A stretch of 64,000 nt of DNA, taken from the NCBI GenBank assembly GCA_009763385.1, contig CM019828.1, forward strand, positions 26,811,751 through 26,875,750, read 5' to 3'. Made by a program: the position numbers and the translations under genes. Below the pieces are notes generated by a model. The model had not been told where the DNA came from. It saw only the letters and a list, made by a program, of their open reading frames with translations, and made no database searches. This DNA is from Coix lacryma-jobi var. lacryma-jobi (lineage: Eukaryota > Streptophyta > Magnoliopsida > Poales > Poaceae). This document shows, in pieces, positions 1 through 10,947 of this stretch (position 1 is its first letter; each line of letters opens with the position of its first letter).

Positions 1-1618
1 AAGGACTACATCAAGCACAAGTACATGGAGAAGGCCAAGGCCGAGCAGCACGCTTTCTTCGCCACACTCAGCGACGTCGACAACTCGGACAATGACTCCA
101 TGGCATCAAGCGACGACGAGTCCGAGAAGAAGAAGATCGAGGACCAGCTGAACGGTCTTTGCTTCTTCGCCGACGAACAGGGCCTCTGCACCATGGCCCT
201 CGGTGATGAGGTCGATAACAAGCTAGAGGAGGTCCCTCGGAACGATGACGACGACGACACTTCCTAGGTATCTCAAACTGCTGATGAACTCGCTATTGAA
301 GTTGAGACCCTTACCGCCGCTCTAGTAAGTCAGGACAAGTTGCTAAAACTTGCTGCTAGAGAGAGGAAGGAGTTTAGGAAGAAGTGGGAGGATACGGTAA
401 AGGAGCTCGAGTCTGTTAAGTCCAACGTCGTAGTCACCGAGGAGGATGAGTGTGAGATGTGTTCCAAGCACATGACTAACCTCGTCACTTTGAGAGGGAA
501 GTATGTTGCTTTGGTTGGAGAGGTGGATGAGCTTAGAGCTAGACCGTCTTTGCTTGGTGCGTGCAAGTCTTGTGCGAGCTTGCAATCTGAGTTGGCAGAG
601 AAGAATGTCAAAATTGAGTCTCTTGAGAAGGCCAACTCAGGTAGCACTTATGTGTCTAGGTGTGCTTTGTGTGAGGGTTTGGAGATGGAGATGGCTAATG
701 TGAAGCATGACAAGATGCAAACCGAGGAAGAAAACACATACCTTAGTTCCATCTTGTCATGGGTGTCTAGTGGTGAGCCGCAGCTTGGCATGATGATTGC
801 CCAATTCAAGCGTGCTGCTGGAGGTCCAGGTGTAGGCTTTGCTCAGGGTGTGGAGAGTGCTGCTTCTTTCAGGAAGGTTGGTGAGTTTAGTGGTCTAACT
901 CCACCACTACTCCCAAACTAACCAAGATTCCACCCAAAGAGCCTCTCAAGCCTAACACCAAAGATGGAGTGTATGTGGAACTTCCGAGAGCTCCACCAAA
1001 GAAACAAACATGGGCTCCAAAACCCAACCACCTAAGGAACAAGCTAGACACCATGCCACCTATCCAAGAGGAGCTCATGCCACAAAAGAACTAAGTGATC
1101 CACACCCAATACCGTGAGTACCAACAACCCCATATGAGAGCGGTGAGGTACCATTGTGAGCATTGTGGGAGAGATGGACACTTGAGGGAGTTTTGCTTTT
1201 GGCGCAAGAGAGAGGCGCGACGTGCAAAGGAGATGAACAGCTCGGACATGTATCATCCTCACCATGATATACATGCGTCGAATGTTCAAAGGAGGGTTGC
1301 TAGGCCTAGTGGTCCACTGCCTCAAGGTCCTAGGCCTCGTGGAGGTTTTGCCCGGTGGGATCCTAGCTTTGTAGACTACGGACCCCGTGGCGGTGGTTTT
1401 GGTTTCGAGCGTTACCCTCAACCGCGTTTTGACTATCGCGGTGAGTGCTCTCTTCCCAGCGGACCACGTTTTCCTGTGCGTGTTGATCGCTTCCCCCGTA
1501 GGCGTGCTAGGAATGGTTTTGCTACTAACCGTTCTTTTGAGCAGCCAGGACAACACTGGTATTCTTCTTACTTTACTCACCCTAGTGTTGGACCGTATGC
1601 TCACCCTATGTCTTTTTA
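1..1618 (+). pseudogene. copia gag pseudogene
   Basis: Capsid and nucleocapsid precursor of the copia element, already open at the left edge. The first part is acidic and lysine-rich and leads into a coiled-coil-like segment (about 310-700) with paired cysteines. The nucleocapsid CCHC knuckle is encoded at about 1150-1195 (pattern C-x2-C-x4-H-x4-C, with HCG and GHLREFC), followed by an Arg/Gly/Pro-rich tail to 1618. Breaks seen: TAG at 265-267, a frameshift near 905-920, and TAA at 1092-1094. The frame after 920 continues with gag-like sequence, so these are lesions rather than gene ends. It would bind and package retrotransposon RNA if intact. Confidence 0.8.
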
Positions 1619-1759
1619 GGGAAAATTGGCTATAGGACATGTAAAGTGGAGACCATTTGCTGGTGGACACTCCGTACAGTTTTTCGTAGTGTAAAAAAAC
1701 TGTACGGAGTGTCTACCAGCAAATGTTTTCACTTTACATGTCCTGTAGCAAATTGCCCC
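1619..1759. mobile_element. 141-bp hairpin MITE (Mutator-like) with 9-bp target duplication
   Basis: Nearly the whole element is one inverted repeat with arms of about 62 nt and a loop near 1690. The ends are GGGAAAATTGGCTATAGGAC and the near-complement finishing CAAATTGCCCC. It is flanked by identical 9-bp direct repeats GTCTTTTTA at 1610-1618 and 1760-1768. A 9-bp duplication and hairpin form point to a Mutator-like foldback MITE. It inserted between the gag and protease parts of the copia element. Confidence 0.88.
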
Positions 1760-1768
1760 GTCTTTTTA

Positions 1769-4700
1769 TTGATGTAGGTAAGTCGACTGGAGAACGTTTG
1801 GTTGGTGGATTCCGGTTGTTCAAGGCATATGACCGGAAATTCCAAGCGGTTCTCCAGCCTTAGTCATGTTGCCGGAAAGGAGTATATCACCTTCGGCGAT
1901 AATAGCAAAGGTAAAGTTGAATCGCGTGGTTCTGTGCGAGTGAATGAGCATTTTGTCTTGAAGGATGTTGCTCTTGTTTCGAACTTGCATTTCAACCTTT
2001 TGTCGGTTTCTCAGCTTTTGGAGGACGGCTATGAGGTCCATTTTAAGCCGAACCTCAGTCGTATCTTGGACTCCCAGGGGGACCTTGTGTGTTTGATCTC
2101 GCCTTTTGGAAAAGTTTTTCGTGTGAACTTCTCGGAGTCTTTTGGCACTTCTCATTGTCTTATGGTTGGATCTTCTTCTGAAATTTGGAAATGACATAGG
2201 AGACTTGGCTACTTGAGCTTTGACTTGCTTGCAAGGCTAAGTTCACTTGGTTTGATCCAAGGATTGCCTAAGTTTCACATGGAGAATGATCTTGTTTGCC
2301 ATCCTTGTAGACATGGGAAAATGGTTGCTGCTCCCCACCATCCGGTGAATCAAGTCATGACCAAGCATCCCGGAGAGCTTTTACATATGGACCTTGTTGG
2401 TCTAGCTTGGGTTAGCTCGGTTGGTGGGAAGTGGTATGTGCTTGTAGTTGTTGATGACTATTCAAGATATTCGTGGGTGTTTTTTCTAGCTGAGAAAACT
2501 GAGACTTTCTCTTTTACTCGCAATCTGATTTTGTGTCTTCAGAACGAGTTCCCTAAGAACTCGATGAGAGCTATTCATAGCGATAATGGTACCGAGTTCA
2601 AAAACTCGGACTTTGAAAAGTTTTGTAACTCTTTGGGTTTGGAGCATCAGTTTTCTTCCCCCTACACACCGCCTCAAAATGGTGTTGTAGAGAGGAAAAA
2701 TTGGACCCTTGTTGAGATGGTTAGGACGATGCTCGATGAGCATAGGACTCCTAGGAAGTATTGGGCCGAAGCTATTAACACTGCATGCTATATTTCCAAT
2801 CGCATTTTTCTCCGTGCTTTCTTGAAGAAGACTTCTTATGAGTTGCGATTTGGGATGTAGCCCAAAGTGAGTTATTTTAGAGTTTTCGATTGCCACTGTT
2901 TTATACTTAAGAAAGTCAACTTGGACAAGTTTGAATCTCAATCTTCTGACGGTGTATTTTTGGGTTATGGTGATCATACTCGTGCATATCATGTACTTAA
3001 CCTTGACACTAACCGAGTCATGGAGACATCCGATGTCACCTTCGATGAGACCATGCATTGTCCCTCTTCTAGATTTGAGTGTGCAGGTGATCATGAGGTC
3101 GGTGAACCTCTTTTCGATGATGAGGAAGATGGTGCTGAACATATAGATGATCCTGATCTTCCTCCACCTGCTGCACCTTTGGGATCAGCTTCCACCACGA
3201 CTACTCACGGCCCTGACCCATCTTCTTCCACTACATGGGGGTCGGCCGATCCACCACGACCTCAGGTTGTACCACTTGTACCTGAGGAGGCACCAGCTAC
3301 TGTTGAGGGGGAGGCTACTTTAGCTCGAGAGGCGCCTCGACATATCCAAAATCGGCACCCTCCTCGATAGATGATCGGCGACATCAACGGACGTGTCACT
3401 CGGACTAGGTCACAACAAATCTCTCACTTTGCTCATTCTACATTTGTTGCTGATTTTGAACCCCGAGATGTTGGACATGCTTTATCTGATCCAGATTGGG
3501 TCATTTCCATGCATGAGGAGTTAGAAAACTTTGAGAGAAATCAGGTTTGGGTTTTGGTTCCACCTCCTCCTGAGTGTCATCCTATTGGGACAAAATGAGT
3601 TTTCAAAAACAAACAAGGAGAGGATGGTCACATTGTGAGAAACAAGGCCAGACTTGTAGCCTAGGGGTATAGTTAGAAGGAGGGGATAGACTATGAGGAG
3701 ACTTTTGCTCATGTAGCCCGTTTGGAGGAAATTAGAATACTCTTGGCTTTTGCTGCATCCAAAGGTTTCAAACTTTTTCAAATGGATGTCAAGAGTGTCT
3801 TCCTAAATGGCTACATAGAAGAAGAGGTGTATGTGAAACAACCCCCCGGTTTTGAAAATCCCAATTCTCCAAACCATGTTTTTAAACTCCACAAAGCTTT
3901 GTATGGTTTGAAACAAGCCCCTAGATCCTGGTATGATAGGTTGAAAACCTTTTTGCTTGCTAAGGGTTTTAAAATGGGATGTGTTGACAAAACGCTTTTT
4001 CTCCTCAAGCAAGACAATGGCACTCTCTTGGTCCAGATTTATGTGGATGATATCATTTTTGGTGGTTCTTCTCATGCTTTGGTTTCCAAGTTTGTAGATA
4101 TTATGAGCAGGGAATTTGAGATGAGCATGATGGGTGAGTTGACTTTCTTTCTCGGGTTTCAAATCAAGCAATCCCGAGAAGGGACGTTCGTGCACCAGGG
4201 CAAGTACACAAAGGACATAGTGAAGAACTTCGATATGGGTGAGGCCAAGCCTCTTCCAACACCCATGTCGACCACGACGGCCCTGGATGCGGACGAGGAT
4301 GGAGAAGCTGTGGACCAGAAAGAGTACAAGAGTATGATCGGATCGTTGTTGTACCTGACGGCGACACGCCCGGACATTCAGTTCGCGGTGTGCCTTTGCG
4401 CAAGCTTTTAGGCGTCACCACACACTTCTCACCGTTAGGCGGTCAAGCGCATTATGAGGTACCTTCATTTCACTCCTGAGTTCGGGCTTTGGTATTCTGC
4501 TTCCTCCACCCTCTCGCTTTGTGGTTATTCAGATGCTGATTTTGCTGGTTGCCGACTTGATCACAAGTCCACTTCTAGGACTTGTCAGTTTTTGGGCTCT
4601 TCTCTTGTTTCTTGGTCTTCTCGCAAGCAGTCTAGTGTCGCCCAGTCTACCACAGAGGTTGAGTATGTTGCTGCGGCTAGCTGTTGTTCCCAATTGTTGT

Positions 4701-4985
4701 GGATGATGGCCACTTTGCGTGATTTTGGTCTGAGCTTTTCTAGAGTGCCTTTGTTTTGTCATAGTACGAATGCGATTTAGCGTTACTAAGAACCCCGTGC
4801 TGCATTCTAAGACCAAACACATAGATGTGCACTTTCATTTTCTGCAAGACCATTATGAGAAGGGTGATATCGACCTTAGGCATGTAGACACTCATAATCA
4901 GTTGGCAGATATCTTTACCATGCCTTTGGACCAATCAACCTTTGCTAGGTTGAGAGGTGAGCTTGGTGTGTGTTCCCCATTTTAG
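1769..4985 (+). pseudogene. copia pol pseudogene (protease, integrase, RT, RNase H)
   Basis: Retropepsin core VDSGCSRHMTG lies near 1805-1840. The GAG-pre-integrase HRRLG motif follows at about 2193. The integrase core covers about 2375-2830, with HMDLVG, a DDYSRY block, HSDNGTEF and the PPQNGVVERKN block. The RT runs from about 3480 to 4400, with QMDVKSVFLNG and the catalytic YVDD at about 4040-4052. RNase H starts near 4515 with SDADFAGC and ends with HNQLADIFT at 4890-4920. In one frame there are stops at 1775, 2192, 2858, 3368, 3596, 3662, 3674, 4409 and 4436. A one-base insertion near 4779 shifts the final RNase H segment. It is non-functional; the domains are otherwise complete and in family order. 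Confidence 0.92.
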
Positions 4986-6689
4986 ATGTGGGATCACTTT
5001 GTTGTATCATATGATGTATAGTTTAGGTTCTTTCATAGCTTTTCTGCATTTGCATATGTATCATTCTTGCATCTTTGAGCTTCATGTCTATAATCTTTAG
5101 AATGAAATTATGCTCTGAGCAGTCCTGTTTTGATGACACATGATGATGCCTGTAGCTTAGGCTCTCTTTGATCACATGATACGTATTGTGAGCTAAGCTA
5201 TGTTCATAAATAGTGAATATGCTTAATTAAACATAAAACTTGATATCTGTTCACCATTGAGATTGTCAACTAGCATGCTTAGAATGTGTTGAAGTCACTT
5301 ATGCTATTTCATATATGCTAGGTTGCTATGTCTCTTGCTCTGAATCATTCACTTGCTTGGTATGTTCATATTCTGCTTAATTTGAACCAAGTCTAAGTGA
5401 ATTTGAAAAGATCAAGATGGGATTGCTTTGTCAGCACATCACAGTATCGAGACTGTTTCTCATTGCACATTTGAGTTAAACTTGAGTCATGTAGTGTAAG
5501 ACCAAAACCGATGCTTTAAGCTTCCGACTGCTCTATGCATAGGCTTAGCTTGGTTGAAAAGTTAGGCAATGACAAGCTTTCAACCTCTCGCACTCATATG
5601 CTAAAACTAAACTTGTGTTAATAACCGCTGCATATCTCCGATAAATTTTGAATAACACAAGTCTATGTTTCATTCTATAGCATGATGATTGAACTTTGCT
5701 AAGGGTAGTTCACCTTTCATACATGTTTTAGCACTTGATTGACTTCCTATCTATACATGTTCAGTGTTTTTTTGATGGTGAATCCCCTTTCTAAATGGCT
5801 TAAAACTGCTCACTAAGCTTATATGTTCATATTTTGTATCTTGTGATCAGTTTGAGCCTTTGCTAGCACCTTTGCTTAATGATTAGTTGTCAGATCAGCA
5901 CTCTTTAGAGCCTTTTCTCATTCTACAGACTATATACATGAAGCTTTTGCATTCATTTAGTTTGTTTCAGGGTTCCATGTTCTTTCTTGATATGTGCATT
6001 ATCAACTATGGGGGAGAAAATTTAACAAATCATAACTTGGTTGTGATGCTTTCTTCAAGGGGGAGTTTGAGTCTGTTCTGTCTGTTTTGCTTGTTGTGTC
6101 CAGGGGGAGTCTAAGTCTGCTTGTTTGACCCTCGAGCAGTCCCTCAACCAGCTCGAGCAGTTTGTTTTGGCTGTGTTTTTCAGCTCGAGCAGTCTCTCGA
6201 GGCTGAGGCTGTGCCCAGTCTGTGCTCAGTCTGTTTGTTTTGCCCGTCGAGCTAAGTTTTTGAACCTTGCCTCTCGAGCCTTCTGAGTTTCGAGCCTGTC
6301 GAGGTCTCGAGTTTGTTTCCCTATCGAGCCTCGAGCCTGTTTGACTATCGAGTCTCGAGCTTGTTTTGCCTGTTGAGTCTCGAGTCTGTCGAGCCTTGCC
6401 TGTCGAGTTCTCGAGGCTGTCGAGTTTTTGAACTGTGTTTTCAATTGGTTTGTGCTAGCGTTGTTGAGCCTGTTATGCCTCTTCTTGAGGGCTAGCTTTG
6501 CTTCGCTTGGTTGTGTCGAGCCGTTGCCCATGAGTTTGGGGACCAAGTTGTCTTGCTCTTTCCACTTGACCTTCTTTCGGCTTTGCTTCGCTTCTGGTCA
6601 TTTGGATGAGTTTTCTCTTCGTTCTACCTTCTTTCTTCTTTTTCTTTCACTCTATATGATTTGTGTTGGTAGTTGACAATGCACTCATC
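4986..6689 (+). other. non-coding 3' tail of the copia element
   Basis: About 1.7 kb between the end of RNase H and the polypurine tract, T-rich and without a credible frame. Long 3' tails are usual in SIRE/Maximus elements, some of which carry an env-like frame here; I see none. Between about 6120 and 6430 the hexamer CTCGAG recurs about ten times. A tract of AAGGGGGAG near 6057 looks like an extra polypurine tract. Confidence 0.6.
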
Positions 6690-6700
6690 AAGGGGGAGAT
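6690..6700 (+). other. polypurine tract of the copia element
   Basis: AAGGGGGAGA lies directly before the LTR start TGCGGATACA. This is the expected plus-strand primer position for reverse transcription. Confidence 0.75.
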
Positions 6701-7035
6701 TGCGGATACACGAGGTGTAATCTTGGTCTTGTGATGATGAGTGATTGTCAACGAGTTTGATGCGCATGTTCTTTGGCTCGTGTTGTGCAGGTGTTGAGCA
6801 CGAAGGCAAGGTGAAGGTCAAGTGCTGGAGTATCGTGCCGATGGACCAAGGATGGTGAAGGGCGGACTAGGACTTGGGCTGACGGACCGGTGGCCGGAGG
6901 ATCAGTCATAGTGGCTGACACACTGGGACAACGATGAACGAAGACTTGCGGGTGGATGGGGTGCACGGGCGGTGCATCCCTATACGTCTTCGGTTTGGTG
7001 GTTGAGCTACAGAAAAACCATCGGTTGGCCGGTTT

Positions 7036-7171
7036 CCGAGTTTGGGCCTCAAAACTCGGGTTGAGGACGGTTTCCAGGTTTGGGCCTCAAAACCTGGGCG
7101 CTGACGGGTTTCCAAGTTTGGGCAACAAAACTCTGGGCAGACGGTTTGCTGGTTTGGACCACAAAACCAGC
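7036..7171 (+). repeat. four short hairpins with changing stems and a constant loop
   Basis: Four units share a loop TTGGGCCTCAA or a close variant but have different complementary arms. At 7036-7059 the arms are CCGAG/CTCGG, at 7074-7097 CCAGG/CCTGG, at 7112-7136 CCAAG/CTCTGG with a bulge, and at 7148-7171 GCTGG/CCAGC. Spacing is about 37 bp. See findings. Confidence 0.75.
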
Positions 7172-8009
7172 GGCGGAGTTCACGAGGTGGACGTCCGAGG
7201 CGGCGATGGCATGTGGCGGCATCCGGTGAGGTCGCGTAGAGGCGAAGCTACCTGGTGTGCGGGCATGGCCGTCGGATCAACATCTACCTTGAGCTGGTCC
7301 AGAATAGCCTTAGGGTTTAGCTGGTTCGCTCTCTATATCAGTATGGGTAAAGTGGGAATAATGTTTAGGTTAAGTAGAGGGAGACACCCACCTCCCTTCC
7401 TCATCTCAGTCATTTGCAATTTTAGCCTAGGGTTTCCTTCATCCCATGCCTCTGCTGTAGCTGAGATCCACAGACAGCCACAATACCTCTGTGTTTTTTA
7501 GACTTCCAGGAAACGAGACCATAATCCCGTTGTCTCCTCGTGGGGATGATTTTCGGCTGGTAATTGAGGCTGTGATTCGCGTTCTTGACCGTGTTCTTCG
7601 CGTTTTGCTTTTTCCCTCGATTTCCCGGTTGATTGATCTCTCTCTACGTTGAGTCGTTTTCAAATCGGTTTGATCCTACTTGTTCGGTGTTGTGAAGAGA
7701 TCATCTCCACCAAAGGAATTTAATTCTAACCTCATGAACAAGTAGATCAGGTTGATTCGAGTATTGAGATCACTTTTTCGTTCTTGCCCAATCTCTTCGG
7801 CTTTCTGGAGTTTGAGTTTGGTTGAGGGGATGATCTCCTAGGATTAGTCTTCCAACTACCTTGTGATCATCTTCTCTAAGTTTGGGAACGAAAGATTTTG
7901 ATTTGGTTTGGATTTGGAGAGGAGGCGGAAAGTCGCGATGTGTCGGGGGCGATTGGATCTGAGTCTCCTTCAAGGAGTCCTTTCCCGAAACGTAACTGAT
8001 CCTTCAGAG

Positions 8010-8375
8010 AACCCCTCGAGCAGCATCTCTCGAGGACTCCTCGGGGAACTCTCGAGACACACCTCTCGAGCACCCTTCAGACACCCTCGATCATTCCCTC
8101 GAGCGTCTTTCCTCGAGCTCTCCTCGTACCCCTCAAGATCAGAGTTTTTCCCAAGCGAACGAAGCAACCCTCGAGCTTCGGGTCGGAGTTCTTCCCGTGC
8201 GAACGAGGCAACCCTCGAGTTTTGGTTGACCCTCAACCACAGATGTTGCCTGAGCGAACGAGGTTCCCCTCGAGCACTCCGACAGACTTTCTCTAAGCGA
8301 ACGAGGGTTCCCTCGAGCTCCCCTTTGTGCTGCTCGGTTATGGAGTTTCTCTGAGCGATTCAGGGTCACCTCGAG
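8010..8375 (+). repeat. CTCGAG-rich degenerate repeat zone in the copia LTR
   Basis: About eleven CTCGAG hexamers occur in 366 bp. From 8155 a longer degenerate unit recurs: GCGAAC (or GCGATT) followed within 20 bp by CCTCGAG, at about 8155, 8199, 8254, 8297 and 8355. Function unknown. Confidence 0.65.
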
Positions 8376-8617
8376 CATTCCTCTGAGGCTTGGTTTTTGA
8401 CTTTGTGATTGTATCTTTTGGTGTTCTCTCTTTGGTGGTGCCTCGTGTGATCCTAGGGATCATCCACCCTCTTTCTAGGGTCGTGGGCATCACGTTCTTG
8501 TTCAAAGTTGTTGGGGCTGAAGTTTTGGGAATAGAGGCAAAAGTTTCTGAAGAAATTTTTAGGCTCCCATTCACCCCCCCTCTAGTCGCCTCTTATTTGC
8601 TTTCTCAGTCCTTCACA

Positions 8618-10130
8618 TTTAAGTTACGTTAAGTTCGTAGTGACGTAATATATCCAACTAAACTACTGTTAACCATGTTTTCTACTTTCAAAATTTGATG
8701 TTAGATTTAATCTATTATTTCACTAAAGAAAATCTTGTTTAAATCATAACTTCTTCGTTCTAGCTTCGATTAGCGTGATCTTCACATCTGTATGTTTATA
8801 ACAAGTCGTAGATTCATTTTATAAACCTTATATATATATATATTATTTTCTTGTTGATTGGTGTATTGTTATAATCATAGGGTGTGTCTGCTTTACATGA
8901 TTGCCTTTAGATGCTTGTGTGGTGCTTTATAATCATGTCCAGTCAGTGAGCTTTACGTGGTGGTCAAGAGAAGAGTTCTTCAGAGTCTGTGAATCAAAAG
9001 AATAAGGACATCCGAGTTTAAGACAAGTATGGCATGAGACCATCCTTGTTACCCATTCATCTTATTAATTGCTTAAATTCATATTGTATGTGTGTAATTT
9101 GAATGTCATTAAGGTTTTACCTAGTTCTTGTTATCCATTGCCATGACATATGTGAGATATTTGTATTTGGGTAGTACATTACTAGTGTTCTACTTAAACT
9201 GACATGATGCAAATAATGATTAATGACTTATGCAAATATGACTAAAACCTACCTATGTGTCAGCAAAAGTTGGGACTTATAGTACAACCATGAGGGCTAC
9301 ATGGCTCTGGATTTAATCAAGTATGAGGACTTTTTTCTAGTTTGTTAGAGGTTACCCGAAAGGGCACATAATAATGGTCCGGACATGTGTAGAGGACAAC
9401 TTCTAATCCTATGTGTATAGTCGAGTGGGAAGTGTGCCATAGGATAGGGGGTTACTATATTTTGCTTGTCTTCGGATTCTAGCTGCTCTAACTTGTTAGA
9501 CGAATCTTGAAAGGCTTCATAGTGAACCATTCCGACCTTCCTCGGAAGTGGGTCCAGAGGCTCGCGACCTCGGGCAAAAGGATAAATCACGACTCACGAG
9601 TAAAGATGTACAACCCCTACAGAGTGTCTTTAAACTGATATATCAGTCATACTCACGGTCAAGAGCGGTCTGGAAAACTCAGAAAAAGCTGGTTACATAA
9701 TGTTATTTATTATGTTGTAATTACTATAATAATGATGGGTTTAATTTGATCATGTAGTTTAATTGGGATAAACATAACATACGTTTACCTAATGCTAAAA
9801 TGGTGACTACTAAAAGCTAAATGCAATAAACCAGTGTTAGTTTTTTGAGCCTCATGTGAACCTTATATTATATTTGCTAGGTACGAGATGTACTTATGCT
9901 TGCTATACTTTTTCACTATTTTAGAGAACCTCGGATGCATACCAGATTGCTAGAGTTTGGAGAAGCTTAGATTTATGATCAACTAGTTAGCTTGTGAACA
10001 GGAGCATGTCGCTCTCTTTCCCGTTGGAGTTCACAAAATAGAGGCAAGAAGTTCCTGTTGGAAGGATTGTCTACAAAAAAACTTCACCGAGTAGCTAGTT
10101 TGGTTCCCCCCCCCCCGTCAAAATAAATTT
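8618..10130 (+). repeat. gypsy LTR remnant related to the element C LTR
   Basis: The order of short conserved blocks matches the second half of the element C LTR (42720-43860). They include AACTTCTTCG, GATTAGCGTGATCTTC, GTGTATTGTT followed by ATAATCATAG, GTTTAAGACAAGTATGG, CATGGCTCTGG, GTTAGAGGTTACCCGAAAGG, AACTGATATATCAG and GGAGAAGCTTAG. It has many substitutions and no LTR start, so it is an old fragment. Its left edge coincides with the end of the copia LTR, which suggests copia inserted into or next to it. The right end is fuzzy; a run of 11 cytosines lies near 10108. Confidence 0.75.
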
Positions 10131-10359
10131 TATTAAGTTATAACCCTACGTGTCTCCTGATGGACAATCCACAGATGGCCTAGGTCCTTTAGTGATTATT
10201 ATATTGTAATTTATATATTTGAGAATGACCAATGGAATCAAATTAATTGAGTGCAAGAAACTCAAATGAAACATTGTCTCACATAGAAATGACTTAAAAG
10301 GAAGGCTAATTATTTAATCCCAAACAAAAAGAAACATCAAAATTTCCATTAAAAAATAG
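10131..10359. other. AT-rich spacer, nothing recognised
   Basis: About 230 bp of AT-rich sequence between the gypsy LTR remnant and the first foldback element. No frame, repeat or family motif recognised. Confidence 0.4.
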
Positions 10360-10787
10360 GGAGAATTAGGTGGAAGGCTTCGAAAAAAACTTGGTTCAGG
10401 TATCGGGCCTTTTTATTTTCGAATTTGGGTGGAAGGCCATGGAACAAAGGCCTTCCATCCATTTTCAGCACTTAACGATGTTAAGTATGGGATAAAAAGA
10501 CGATCTTACCCCTGAGTCAAAAAAAATTAAAAAAATCCGTTTGTTTATAATATAAATATATACATATACTCAAAATATTATAAACAATCAGAATTCTTTT
10601 TTTATTTTTTTACTTAGGGGCAAAATCGTCTTTTTATCCCCTGCTTAACACCGTCAAGTGCTGAAAATGGACGGAAGACCTTTCATCTAAGAAAATTTTG
10701 TTTCAGGGCCTTCCACCTAAATTCAAAAATAAAAAAGCCTGATACCTAAACCGAGTTTTTTTTTTCAGGCCTTCCACTTAATTCTCC
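10360..10787. mobile_element. 428-bp foldback element
   Basis: The ends are inverted: GGAGAATTAGGTGGAAGGC at the left and GCCTTCCACTTAATTCTCC at the right. The complementarity continues inward through AAAAAGCCTGATACC-like, CTTCCATCCATTTTCAGCA and GATAAAAAGACGAT segments to an AT-rich loop near 10560. This is the structure of a foldback DNA transposon or MITE. Flanking A-rich sequence prevents a sure target-duplication call. No coding capacity. Confidence 0.75.
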
Positions 10788-10947
10788 AAAAAAATTAACC
10801 CCGACGAATTGCTTCACCTAAAACTTCCACAACAATCTTATGAGTTTGAAAATGATTTTAATTTAACAAAATTCTTCTACGTGGAGCAGGCACCAAAGGT
10901 TGACGTAATGGAAGCCCCGTTAGGCCTAGCCTAGGGCTGCCTATTCC
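10788..10947. other. spacer between the two foldback elements
   Basis: About 160 bp with no recognised gene or repeat. It ends with CCTATTCC (10940-10947), one copy of the target duplication of the next element. Confidence 0.5.

Larger units (their letters stand above)
1..8617 (+). mobile_element. Ty1/copia retrotransposon, SIRE/Maximus-like, 5' truncated by window edge
   Basis: The order gag, protease, integrase, reverse transcriptase, RNase H is the Ty1/copia order. The gag contains a CCHC knuckle. After RNase H there is a long non-coding tail, a polypurine tract at 6690-6699 and an LTR of about 1.9 kb beginning TGCGGATACA. The LTR end carries a run of cytosines flanked by CATTCA and TCTAG, typical of grass SIRE/Maximus elements. 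The 5' LTR and the start of gag lie left of the window. The coding region has many nonsense codons and at least two frameshifts, so the copy is dead. A 141-bp hairpin MITE sits at the gag/protease junction. Confidence 0.9.
6701..8617 (+). repeat. 3' LTR of the copia element
   Basis: Begins TGCGG directly after the polypurine tract and ends CTTCACA, giving TG...CA termini and about 1.9 kb. It contains a block of four short hairpins (7036-7171), a weak TATA-like stretch near 7330, and a CTCGAG-rich zone (about 8010-8375). The end carries the cytosine run near 8570-8580 typical of the family. The 5' LTR is outside the window, so the exact length is not confirmed by a pair. A diverged relative of its first 745 bp lies at 54485-55228. 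Confidence 0.8.
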
